NCBI GenBank assembly: GCA_030746455.1
Contig: JASLMQ010000454.1
Coordinates: forward strand, 1-6,262
Source: Candidatus Latescibacterota bacterium
GTDB lineage: Bacteria > Latescibacterota > UBA2968 > GCA-2709665
Length of the DNA: 6,262 nt
Direction: 5' to 3'
Part shown: positions 1-5,027 of the stretch, piece by piece
Position numbering within the stretch: position 1 is the stretch's first letter
Layout: every line of letters begins with the position of its first letter
Program-made: the position numbers and the translations under genes
The notes under the pieces: generated by a model
Database searches by the model: none
Seen by the model: only the letters and a program-made list of their open reading frames with translations
Told to the model about the DNA's origin: nothing

Positions 1-1176
1 CACCTCTATCCGATGTCCTACCGGATTCTGCCCACCATCATCGGGTTCGCCTATCTCTGTGATCTCGACATCCTCTTCAGCCTCTGGGCCTTCAAGCTCC
101 TGGGATGGGTCGTGGAGTACGCCATGTGGAGCACCGGGTTCACGGTGGGACTCGCCGGTCAGTCCGCCAACGCCCGCGAGATCGGTAACCTCCAGGGCCA
201 CGGCGCTCTCATCTTCCTGGTAGGCTGGTCGGTCTGGATCGCCCGCCGGCACCTTCGTGATGTCCTTCGTCAGGCGCTTGGAGGGAGCGCGCCGACCGAC
301 GGCGCGCGGTCTTCGCTGATGTCCTACAAGGCGGCTCTCGTCGTGCTGGGATGCAGCACCGCGTATGCCATCTTCTGGTTCCACAAGGCAGGCTTCGACC
401 TCTGGGTGGCCACGGCGTGGATCCTTCTCATGTGGACCGGCCTGTTCGCCATCATGAAATACCTGGCCGCGAGCGGATTCGCCTACATGTTCCCAGGATG
501 GGGCACGAACATGCCGGAGGTCTTTGTGGGGTCCGCCGCCATGTCCAACCAGACGCTCGTGGCCTACCGCGTCGTGAGCTCCAACACCATCGGCGGATGG
601 CGCACTGCCCCTGCGTTGCCCCACGCCGTCCGGGTCGCCCGGGGTGCTGCAACCGGCCGGCGTCTTCTTGCTGCGACCCTGCTCGCCTTCGTTGTAGGCA
701 TTGCCGTCTCGTTCGTCTACACCCTGGCCATCTGCTATGAGGAGGGCGGCACGAGCTTCCGGACCTGGTCGCTGGTTGGGGGAGCCCAATGGCCCTACAA
801 CAGGGCCGCCTCCGAGATGACGGGAGCCGAGCGAACGCTGCCGGATCCCGAGAAGATCGCCGTGTGGGGGTCGGGTGTCGTTCTCGCCGCGCTCCTTAGC
901 ATCCTGCGCGCGCGGTTCCCCTGGTGGCCGCTTCACCCCATCGGCGTGCTGTTCCAGTTCAACTGGTTCCTGGGGCTCTACACGCTCACGATCTTCATCA
1001 CCTATCTCGTCAAGCTCCTCGTCCTCAAGTTCGGCGGCATCCTCCTGTATCGCCGGTCCCGGCCCATCTTCTATGGTCTCATCGTCGGCTACGTTCTCGC
1101 CCTGGGGATCTCCTTCCTCGTGGACCTGATCTGGTTCCCCGGCCTGGGTCAGGGCCACTACGTCCACGGTTACTGA
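1..1176 (+). CDS. DUF6785/DUF6784-family polytopic membrane protein, 3' part (5' end outside window)
   Basis: The reading frame is open from base 1, with codons before the first Met at base 13, and ends at TGA 1174-1176, giving 391 visible residues. The Met at base 13 is not the start: the protein aligns with the homologue at 5028-6262 from about residue 274 of that protein (shared IGFAY, then [LI]FS[LI]W, then ARRHL), so roughly 270 residues lie upstream. Hydrophobic segments lie near visible residues 12-34, 67-85, 111-126, 131-155, 220-245, 285-305, 321-342 and 357-377. The C-terminal stretch has the pattern I associate with DUF6784: PWWPLHPIG at 308-315, a conserved YLVKLLVLKFGG at 335-346, YRR.RP, then a last helix and a Gly/His/Tyr-rich tail. 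The family has no assigned function; transport is only a guess from its topology. The stop is followed by a weak hairpin and a 283-nt gap to the next gene, so it is likely the last gene of its unit. Confidence 0.85.
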   Translation, partial: HLYPMSYRILPTIIGFAYLCDLDILFSLWAFKLLGWVVEYAMWSTGFTVGLAGQSANAREIGNLQGHGALIFLVGWSVWIARRHLRDVLRQALGGSAPTDGARSSLMSYKAALVVLGCSTAYAIFWFHKAGFDLWVATAWILLMWTGLFAIMKYLAASGFAYMFPGWGTNMPEVFVGSAAMSNQTLVAYRVVSSNTIGGWRTAPALPHAVRVARGAATGRRLLAATLLAFVVGIAVSFVYTLAICYEEGGTSFRTWSLVGGAQWPYNRAASEMTGAERTLPDPEKIAVWGSGVVLAALLSILRARFPWWPLHPIGVLFQFNWFLGLYTLTIFITYLVKLLVLKFGGILLYRRSRPIFYGLIVGYVLALGISFLVDLIWFPGLGQGHYVHGY

Positions 1177-1186
1177 TCTCTGATGC

Positions 1187-1214
1187 CTGTCGACGCCTTC
1201 GCGTCCTCCGACAG
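1187..1214 (+). terminator. Possible terminator hairpin after the first membrane protein gene
   Basis: CTGTC (1187-1191) pairs with GACAG (1210-1214). Directly inside, GACGC (1192-1196) pairs with GCGTC (1201-1205) around a CTTC loop, leaving a 4-nt bulge at 1206-1209. The hairpin begins 10 nt after the stop codon, a good place for a terminator. No T-run follows it, so it may instead be a 3'-end stabilising hairpin. Confidence 0.3.
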
Positions 1215-1397
1215 CAGCACTTCCCTCAACACGCCCCTTGGAGGCTATTCGGGATACGGCGGTGTGGTCAGATTGTGAGGCGTGGCGATTGGACGGTGGG
1301 TCCCCGCGAAGAAGCCGCTGATGCTGGCTCCTGGGAAGGGTCAACGCATGAGACCATCGCTCAATCTAGGAGGGCAATAGTTCCGTCTTCCCGAGTG

Positions 1398-1429
1398 ATC
1401 CTGGGCGAGGGCAGTTTCGAGCCCAGGAT
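1398..1429 (+). promoter_or_regulatory. Perfect 9-bp inverted repeat in the GIY-YIG leader
   Basis: ATCCTGGGC (1398-1406) is exactly repeated in inverted form as GCCCAGGAT (1421-1429) with a 14-nt loop. In RNA, three G-U pairs (1397-1430, 1396-1431, 1395-1432) could extend the stem. It ends about 20 nt before the Shine-Dalgarno of the GIY-YIG gene and has no T-tract after it. A leader hairpin or an operator is more likely than a terminator. I saw no convincing -35/-10 pair elsewhere in 1177-1459. Confidence 0.35.
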
Positions 1430-1449
1430 TGTATCGAGGGAGGAGGATC

Positions 1450-1455
1450 AGGAGG
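1450..1455 (+). promoter_or_regulatory. Shine-Dalgarno AGGAGG for the GIY-YIG gene
   Basis: AGGAGG lies 4 nt before the ATG at 1460. A second AGGAGG occurs at 1441-1446, too far away to be the preferred site. The strong motif supports this ATG as the start and argues against the longer overlapping plus-strand frame that runs through 924-1661. Confidence 0.65.
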
Positions 1456-1459
1456 ACGA

Positions 1460-1774
1460 ATGGCCAAACCGTTCTTCACGTACATGCTTGAGTGCGCCGA
1501 CGCCAGCTACTACACAGGCCATACGGACGATCTGGTTAAGCGCTATGGTCAACACCAGGCAGGTGTGGGATGCGCTTACACAGCAGGCCGGAGGCCCGTG
1601 GAACTCGTCTGGCACCAGGAGTTCGGTACCCGGGATGAGGCAAAGGTCACCGAGGCAATGATCAAGGGCTGGAGTCGCGCGAAGAAGAGGGCCCTCATCT
1701 CAGGTAACTTCGACCTGATTTCCGTTCTGGCAAAGAAGAGGGATTGGGAGGGGTATCGGAGACGGAACCCGTGA
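1460..1774 (+). CDS. GIY-YIG nuclease-family protein, UPF0213 (YhbQ-like) type
   Basis: This is a 104-residue protein, a usual length for stand-alone single-domain UPF0213 GIY-YIG proteins. The fold's core motifs are visible. The first strand carries Y8-M9-L10 in the GIY position. The second carries Y18-T19-G20 in the YIG position. Next come the helix basic residue R28 and H32 in LVKRYGQHQAG, then YTAGRRPVELVW (40-51). E65, in TEAMIKGWSRAKKRALI, sits in the metal-binding glutamate position, followed by the family's IKGWSRAKK signature. All expected catalytic positions are therefore present. The family folds like the UvrC and homing-endonuclease catalytic domain; the cellular role of small stand-alone members is poorly known, though DNA processing or repair is usually suggested. 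The start is fixed by AGGAGG 4 nt upstream. The gene stands alone, separated from both neighbours, and ends convergently to the DUF3179 genes. Confidence 0.87.
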   Translation: MAKPFFTYMLECADASYYTGHTDDLVKRYGQHQAGVGCAYTAGRRPVELVWHQEFGTRDEAKVTEAMIKGWSRAKKRALISGNFDLISVLAKKRDWEGYRRRNP

Positions 1775-1948
1775 ACCCCTTCGATGACGTTGGGCCCCCT
1801 GACACCTGCACCTCGATACACCCGCCTCAGCCGTGGGCCGGCTTCGGCGGGCACTCGGTGTGGGCGGATAGCAGGTCGTGTCGAGTTGGGTGAGGATCTC
1901 GGCTGTCGGCCGAAAGCCGACGTCTGCATTGTCCCGCCAAACACAGGA

Positions 1949-1981
1949 GCCCCCGGGAAAAGCCATCCCCGGGGGCCTTTT
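1949..1981. terminator. Strong intrinsic terminator between convergent genes
   Basis: GCCCCCGGG (1949-1957) pairs perfectly with CCCGGGGGC (1968-1976) around a 10-nt loop. It is followed on the plus strand by CTTTT, so it is best read as a terminator for plus-strand transcription from the GIY-YIG gene, 175 nt after that gene's stop. The same stem lies 28 nt beyond the stop of the minus-strand DUF3179 gene A. Read that way its tail is less T-rich (CTCCTGTGTTTGG), so it may serve both directions. The rest of 1775-2004 holds only a small 6-bp hairpin (GTCGGC 1905-1910 with GCCGAC 1916-1921) and no gene that I can support. Confidence 0.75.
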
Positions 1982-2004
1982 GCGTGGCGGGCCTATAGTC
2001 CCAA

Positions 2005-2313
2005 TCAATACACACCCGTATTCTGCCAGAAGGTCGCCCAGGCGAACCAGAAGCCGTTGTGGGCGGGAAGCTGCTTCAGCTGCTTTCCGGCCAGAGGTCC
2101 CTGGAGTGCCTCCCCCTGCAGATTCCAGATCGATCCCGTCTCCCGATCCTTGAGCACGAAGGGATTCGGCGGTGTGAGTGTCGCCACCCTGTCGAACGTC
2201 AGCGACCGCTCCGTGGCCCCATCACGGATCGTCCGGAGGTAGGGAACGGCCAGCCGTTCGTCCGAGTAGTACACCACCATCATATCTGTATCGGCGACCT
2301 GGTCGTTGATCAC
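2005..2313 (-). CDS. DUF3179 lipoprotein A, C-terminal portion in the shifted frame
   Basis: An open frame of 102 residues begins at GTG 2313-2311, whose last bases overlap the TGA that ends the N-terminal part (GTGA). It starts VIND and ends QLPAHNGFWFAWATFWQNTGVY-like, matching the B C-terminus (QIPAHNAFWIAWTTFWKNTGIY) residue for residue in length. It has no signal peptide. It is most simply the displaced end of gene A. Separate translation by reinitiation at the GTGA overlap is possible but unproven. The absence of stops and the intact conserved residues show that this part has not decayed, so any lesion is recent or artefactual. Confidence 0.45.
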   Translation of the reverse strand: MINDQVADTDMMVVYYSDERLAVPYLRTIRDGATERSLTFDRVATLTPPNPFVLKDRETGSIWNLQGEALQGPLAGKQLKQLPAHNGFWFAWATFWQNTGVY

Positions 2314-3299
2314 CCCCCCCCGCCGGCCAGGAGGGGGAAGAGGTAGGCCTTCGCGATCTCACCGAACCGGACGCCCAGCGCCATCTCCTTGGCCTTGAAC
2401 AAATTCCCGGTCTCGTTGTCGGCCAGCCGGGGGATCAGATCGAACATGATGAAGTCGTGCCCGAAGCGATAATCTCCCTCGCCCGACAGATTGTACGGAT
2501 AGACCTGGTATCGGCCCGATGAGTAGATCCCGGTCTGACCGGAAACCACCAGCGTGTGGGGCTGCAGCTCCTTCCAGAATCCCCAGGTAGTTTCGACCAC
2601 CGGCAGAAGCTCGAGCTCCTGGCCCTTCCTGGGTCCCTCCACCGCGCGATGGATCATCTGGGGGTATAAGGTCTCATTGTCGCGACGATCGTACATGATC
2701 AGATTGTTGTTGAACAGCAACCCGGACACACCGGCGGTTATCCGTTCTCCGCTATTGCCCTCGCCACTGAACACCATGCCCGTGCCGGTCAGCGGGCAGA
2801 AGGTGACGATGACGGGTACGCCGCCGACGTTGTCGTTCACGATCTCGTGATACCACCCGATGTTGTGGGGGTAGGCCCTTGCCTCACCGGCAATCACCAC
2901 CCCCATCACGATGTCGGTGTCGGAGAGGTAGCTCGCTTCCGGGCTTTCCGCCTCAACGAACGGCGGATCGGTCAGCGCCGGGATGCCGTCACGGCTTACG
3001 CCCCCGCTCACGATCTGGTGGGTGGGGAACCCGTTCACGTCGAGGTAGTTGCCCCCCGGCCCGGGGTCTCTCGCCGCGGCACTGCGATCCGGCACGAAGG
3101 ATGTGGTCCCACTTGTGGGATTCCCACCGGTGGCACCGCCGCCCTGCGTTCCCGAGCCGCCCGCCGAATCGCTTCCACCGCCATCCGACGCACCGGGCGT
3201 AACGACCAGGGGACCCGCAGCGGTGCCCCCCTTGCTCCCACAGGCCGCCATGGCGGTTGCCCCGGCCAGCAGAATGCCCACCCAAATGGTACGAGTCAT
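2310..3299 (-). CDS. DUF3179 lipoprotein A, N-terminal portion as read without correction
   Basis: If the sequence is taken literally, translation from ATG 3299 gives 329 residues ending LLAGGGG, stopping at TGA 2312-2310. This product keeps the lipoprotein signal (Cys20), the linker and most of the DUF3179 core. It lacks the last 101 residues, whose counterpart in B includes the conserved GKRLTQIPAHNAFW stretch near the C-terminus. It would still be exported and lipid-anchored, but probably misfolded or inactive. No convincing Shine-Dalgarno is visible: the best is a purine-rich GGGAGAGAGAG stretch upstream of the ATG. Entry into A may therefore depend on readthrough from B, whose stop is 113 nt upstream. 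Confidence 0.55.
   Translation of the reverse strand: MTRTIWVGILLAGATAMAACGSKGGTAAGPLVVTPGASDGGGSDSAGGSGTQGGGATGGNPTSGTTSFVPDRSAAARDPGPGGNYLDVNGFPTHQIVSGGVSRDGIPALTDPPFVEAESPEASYLSDTDIVMGVVIAGEARAYPHNIGWYHEIVNDNVGGVPVIVTFCPLTGTGMVFSGEGNSGERITAGVSGLLFNNNLIMYDRRDNETLYPQMIHRAVEGPRKGQELELLPVVETTWGFWKELQPHTLVVSGQTGIYSSGRYQVYPYNLSGEGDYRFGHDFIMFDLIPRLADNETGNLFKAKEMALGVRFGEIAKAYLFPLLAGGGG
2313..2321 (-). repeat. Nine-G homopolymer (coding strand) at the frameshift of gene A
   Basis: Nine consecutive C on the plus strand (nine G in the mRNA sense) lie where the DUF3179 reading frame changes. The length modulo 3 decides whether the C-terminal 101 residues are joined to the rest: 7 or 10 G restore the frame, while 8 or 9 do not. 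Runs of this length are slippage-prone in replication and error-prone in sequencing. Confidence 0.8.
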
Positions 3300-3316
3300 C
3301 GGAATCGCTCTCTCTC

Positions 3317-3345
3317 CCGGCTCGGATTCTCGCCTTCCGAGCCGG
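3317..3345 (-). promoter_or_regulatory. Perfect 10-bp hairpin before the start of gene A
   Basis: CCGGCTCGGA (3317-3326) is exactly complementary in reverse to TCCGAGCCGG (3336-3345), with a 9-nt loop. In the minus-strand transcript it ends 17 nt before ATG 3299 and borders the only purine-rich stretch that could act as ribosome binding site. It could control translation of A, or be a processing site in a B-A message. Confidence 0.45.
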
Positions 3346-3358
3346 CTCTCCCGGAAGG
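3333..3358 (-). promoter_or_regulatory. Alternative 7-bp hairpin overlapping the previous one
   Basis: CCTTCCG (3333-3339) pairs with CGGAAGG (3352-3358) around a 12-nt loop. It uses bases 3336-3339, and its loop contains 3340-3345, all of which the 10-bp hairpin at 3317-3345 also needs. The two folds cannot form at once. Confidence 0.3.
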
Positions 3359-3367
3359 GCATAGGAA

Positions 3368-3405
3368 GGGCCCCGATGCCGCATCAGACCGCGCATCCGG
3401 GGCCC
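3368..3405 (-). terminator. Terminator-like hairpin between lipoprotein genes B and A
   Basis: GGGCCCCGATGC (3368-3379) pairs with 3393-3405 as 12 base pairs with one bulged base (3398) and a 13-nt loop. In the minus-strand transcript it begins 8 nt after the B stop codon and is followed by TTCCTAT, a short, imperfect U-rich tail. It could end or attenuate the B transcript before A. No good promoter for A is visible in 3300-3412, so A probably relies on partial readthrough. Confidence 0.45.
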
Positions 3406-3412
3406 CGTCGGT

Positions 3413-4612
3413 CTAGTAGATTCCCGTGTTCTTCCAGAAGGTCGTCCACGCGATCCAGAAGGCGTTGTGAGCGGGGATCTGGGTCAGGCGCTTGCCCGTG
3501 TGCGTCCCGCTAACCGCCGCCCCGGTCAGATCCCAGACGGTCTCACTCTCCTTGTCCTTCATCAGGAAGGCAAACTTGGGATCCGTGGAAGACACCTTCT
3601 CCATCGTAAGCGTCACCTGCTGGTTGTCGACCGTGATGGTCCGGCTGAAGGGAATCGCCATCTCCCCCTGCTTATGGTAGACCACCGCGACGGCATTCCC
3701 CGAAACCGTATCGTTGATCACCGACTCGACGCCCAGCGAGGCGAAGGGGTAGGCCTTTGCCATCTCTCCGAAACGGAGGCCCAGCGTCATGCTCTTGGCC
3801 CCGAAGTAGGAGCTTGCCTCGGAGGTGGAAAAGGGGAAGATGAGGTACTGATCGGTCGTCCGATAGTCCGCACCCGACTGGACGTAAGGGTACTCCAGAT
3901 ATTGCGCTACGGAGTAGACGCCCGTGTCACTGCCGATCACCTGGGTGCCCGGATACATCCGCTTCCAGTTCCCCCAGGTGGTTTCAACAACGGGCAGCAG
4001 CTCCAGCACCTCGTTGGTGTTGGGGCCGACCACACCGGTGTGGATCATCTGGGGAAAGAGGGTCTGATTGTCGCGGCGATCGTACATCACCAGATTGCTG
4101 TTGAAGAGCAGCCCCGAAACGCCTGTCGTGACGCGGACCCCGTCATCCCCAGTGGCATCGAAGACCATGCCCGTACCGGTCAGCGGGCAGAAGCTGACGA
4201 TGACGGGCGAGCCGCCAACCACGTCGTTCACGATCTCGTGCCACCAGCCGATGTTCTGAGGATAGGCCTTCGCCTCGCCGTTGAGGACGACCCCCATCAC
4301 GATGTGCTCGTCCCGGAGATACCCCGCCTCGGCCGAGTTGATGGCTACGAAGGTGGGATCGGTCAGGGCCGGAATCGCGTCCGCGGAGGGACCGCCCGGG
4401 ACGACCTGATCGAGTGGGAACGCGCTCACGTTCAGGTAGTTCCCACCTGCGGCGGGAGCCCGGGCCACCGAGCTACCCGGAGTCGACGGAGACCCGTTGC
4501 CCGGGTTACTCGGGTTCCCAGGATCGACCGGACCGTTCGGCGCATCACTTCCCCCGCAGCCAGCGGCCACGAGGAAACTGAACGCCATGCCGATTAGGGT
4601 TGCATGTCTCAT
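3413..4612 (-). CDS. DUF3179-domain lipoprotein B, intact
   Basis: This is a 399-residue predicted exported lipoprotein. The ATG at 4612 is chosen because AGGAGG lies 7 nt upstream and a signal peptide starts there (MRHATLIG, hydrophobic core, VAAGC with Cys19). The in-frame ATG at 4693 would add 27 residues ahead of the signal and overlap the leader hairpins. A Pro/Gly/Asn/Ser linker spans about 20-55. The DUF3179 domain follows: AIPALTDPTF (79-88), GEAKAYP (112-118), WWHEIVND (123-130), FCPLTGTGMVF (141-151), GVSGLLFNSNLVMYDRR (164-180), PVVETTWG (207-214), then GKRLTQIPAHNAFWIAW (373-389) near the C-terminus. The reaction or ligand of the family is not known; Cys142 and the His/Glu of HEIVND are the obvious candidate functional residues. 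It is clearly homologous to A along its full length, so the two arose by tandem duplication. Transcription likely starts near 4740. Confidence 0.9.
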   Translation of the reverse strand: MRHATLIGMAFSFLVAAGCGGSDAPNGPVDPGNPSNPGNGSPSTPGSSVARAPAAGGNYLNVSAFPLDQVVPGGPSADAIPALTDPTFVAINSAEAGYLRDEHIVMGVVLNGEAKAYPQNIGWWHEIVNDVVGGSPVIVSFCPLTGTGMVFDATGDDGVRVTTGVSGLLFNSNLVMYDRRDNQTLFPQMIHTGVVGPNTNEVLELLPVVETTWGNWKRMYPGTQVIGSDTGVYSVAQYLEYPYVQSGADYRTTDQYLIFPFSTSEASSYFGAKSMTLGLRFGEMAKAYPFASLGVESVINDTVSGNAVAVVYHKQGEMAIPFSRTITVDNQQVTLTMEKVSSTDPKFAFLMKDKESETVWDLTGAAVSGTHTGKRLTQIPAHNAFWIAWTTFWKNTGIY

Positions 4613-4619
4613 TTGTGGA

Positions 4620-4625
4620 CCTCCT
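4620..4625 (-). promoter_or_regulatory. Shine-Dalgarno AGGAGG for lipoprotein B
   Basis: On the minus strand AGGAGG is separated by 7 nt from ATG 4612. This decides the start in favour of the 399-residue lipoprotein rather than the longer frame from 4693. Confidence 0.8.
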
Positions 4626-4631
4626 AACACC

Positions 4632-4651
4632 CCGAATCCGAAGGCATTCGG
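4632..4651 (-). promoter_or_regulatory. Small leader hairpin just before the B ribosome binding site
   Basis: CCGAAT (4632-4637) pairs with ATTCGG (4646-4651) around an 8-nt loop. A slightly shorter alternative uses CCGAA at 4638-4642 with TTCGG at 4647-4651. It ends 6 nt before the AGGAGG, so it could affect access of ribosomes, but the stem is short. Confidence 0.3.
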
Positions 4652-4698
4652 TAATAGCGGATGACGAAGCAGCAATCTGTGGGCTCTCCGCAACCGCA

Positions 4699-4728
4699 GT
4701 GCAAGACGCGTGCCGACGCGTGTTGCGC
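4699..4728 (-). promoter_or_regulatory. Hairpin in the B leader with two ACGCGT palindromes
   Basis: The repeat GACGCGTG occurs at 4705-4712 and 4715-4722. Its ACGCGT cores pair with each other around a 4-nt loop. After one G-G mismatch, GCAA (4701-4704) pairs with TTGC (4723-4726), then a G-U and a G-C pair extend the stem to 4699-4728. It starts about 12 nt after the predicted transcription start of B, so it could be a stabilising 5' stem. As DNA, the paired palindromes could be a regulator binding site. Confidence 0.45.
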
Positions 4729-4746
4729 CGACCCACCTAAGGACGA

Positions 4747-4775
4747 ATGATACACTCTATGCGATGTGTGGTCAA
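4747..4775 (-). promoter_or_regulatory. Sigma70-type promoter for lipoprotein B (and probably A)
   Basis: On the minus strand TTGACC (4775-4770) and TATCAT (4752-4747) are separated by exactly 17 nt. They match the consensus at five of six and four of six positions respectively. The predicted start near 4740 gives a leader of about 128 nt, ending in a strong Shine-Dalgarno. The region is locally AT-richer than its surroundings. Confidence 0.65.
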
Positions 4776-4945
4776 CAGGTTAGGTCGGTTTCCTTTGATT
4801 CGTTCCAATCGCTGGGCCCAGGCCACGGGCCAGCTCAGGTGGTTCGCAACCAGACCAGCCCTCACCTGCACGGTATAGACGTCGGCACCTGGCCTGGGGT
4901 TCCGGCCGACTGTCCGTGCTTCCGGCCCACCCGCCGCACCCATCC
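4776..4945. other. Core of the divergent control region, 170 nt, non-coding
   Basis: This stretch lies between the two outward-facing -35 boxes and holds no gene that I can support. It contains a perfect 10-bp palindrome CTGGGCCCAG (4812-4821), which is also part of a bulged 7-bp hairpin with 4827-4833. It also contains the inverted pair CAGGTG (4836-4841) / CACCTG (4863-4868) with a small GGTT-CGC-AACC stem inside it, and the pair GTCGGC (4881-4886) / GCCGAC (4905-4910). These may be regulator sites. GC-rich DNA produces short inverted repeats by chance, so only the 10-bp palindrome carries weight. Confidence 0.4.
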
Positions 4946-4974
4946 TTGACGCCCCCCTCCCAGGCGCGTATCTT
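4946..4974 (+). promoter_or_regulatory. Sigma70-type promoter for the second membrane protein gene
   Basis: TTGACG (4946-4951) and TATCTT (4969-4974) are separated by 17 nt, matching consensus at five of six and four of six positions. The predicted start near 4981 gives a leader of about 47 nt before ATG 5028. It points away from the B promoter. Confidence 0.65.
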
Positions 4975-5027
4975 AGCGCCTCGCCTGTGCCGTCCCACTT
5001 CGCATCGCCCGTCCCGGAACTTGATCG

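Larger units (their letters stand above)
2005..3299 (-). pseudogene. DUF3179-domain lipoprotein A, frameshifted at a G9 run
   Basis: Taken as one gene, this would encode about 430 residues, close to the 399 of neighbouring paralogue B; most of the extra length is in the linker. The ATG at 3299 is chosen because it opens a lipoprotein signal (basic MTRT, a hydrophobic core, then AMAAC with Cys20). The in-frame ATG at 3362 would add 21 polar residues before it. A Gly/Ser/Ala/Thr-rich linker covers about 21-80. The DUF3179 hallmarks follow in order: GIPALTDPPF (105-114), GEARAYP (138-144), HEIVND (151-156), FCPLTGTGMVF (167-177), GVSGLLFNNNLIMYDRR (190-206) and PVVETTWG (233-240). At a run of nine G (plus-strand 2313-2321) the frame reaches TGA 2312-2310. 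The rest of the domain continues in another frame to TGA 2007-2005. Seven G would give LFPLLAGGG-VIND, the same spacing as LFPLLAGGG's counterpart PFASLGVES-VIND in B. No function is established for the family. Confidence 0.85.

Noticed and set aside
924..1661. A 245-codon plus-strand open frame bridging the first membrane protein and the GIY-YIG gene
   Set aside because: It overlaps two genes with clear family motifs in other frames, and its translation shows Arg/Pro/Ser-rich shadow composition with no Shine-Dalgarno or domain.
3300..3362. ATG 3362 as the start of lipoprotein A, and ATG 4693 as the start of lipoprotein B
   Set aside because: Both place polar residues ahead of an otherwise standard lipoprotein signal. 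For B the inner ATG has a perfect Shine-Dalgarno, and for A the upstream ATG directly follows the terminator-like hairpin with no Shine-Dalgarno.
3467..4597. A 376-codon plus-strand open frame lying antisense across lipoprotein B
   Set aside because: It is the mirror of a well-supported gene with signal peptide, Shine-Dalgarno, promoter and domain motifs. The translation is rich in Arg/Gly/His with no recognisable domain, as expected from GC-biased codons read backwards.
4836..4868. A possible tRNA-like element because of GGTTCGCAACC inside a CAGGTG/CACCTG stem
   Set aside because: No acceptor stem, D-arm or anticodon arm can be placed, and only three to four pairs close the TTC-containing loop. 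It is kept only as an inverted repeat.
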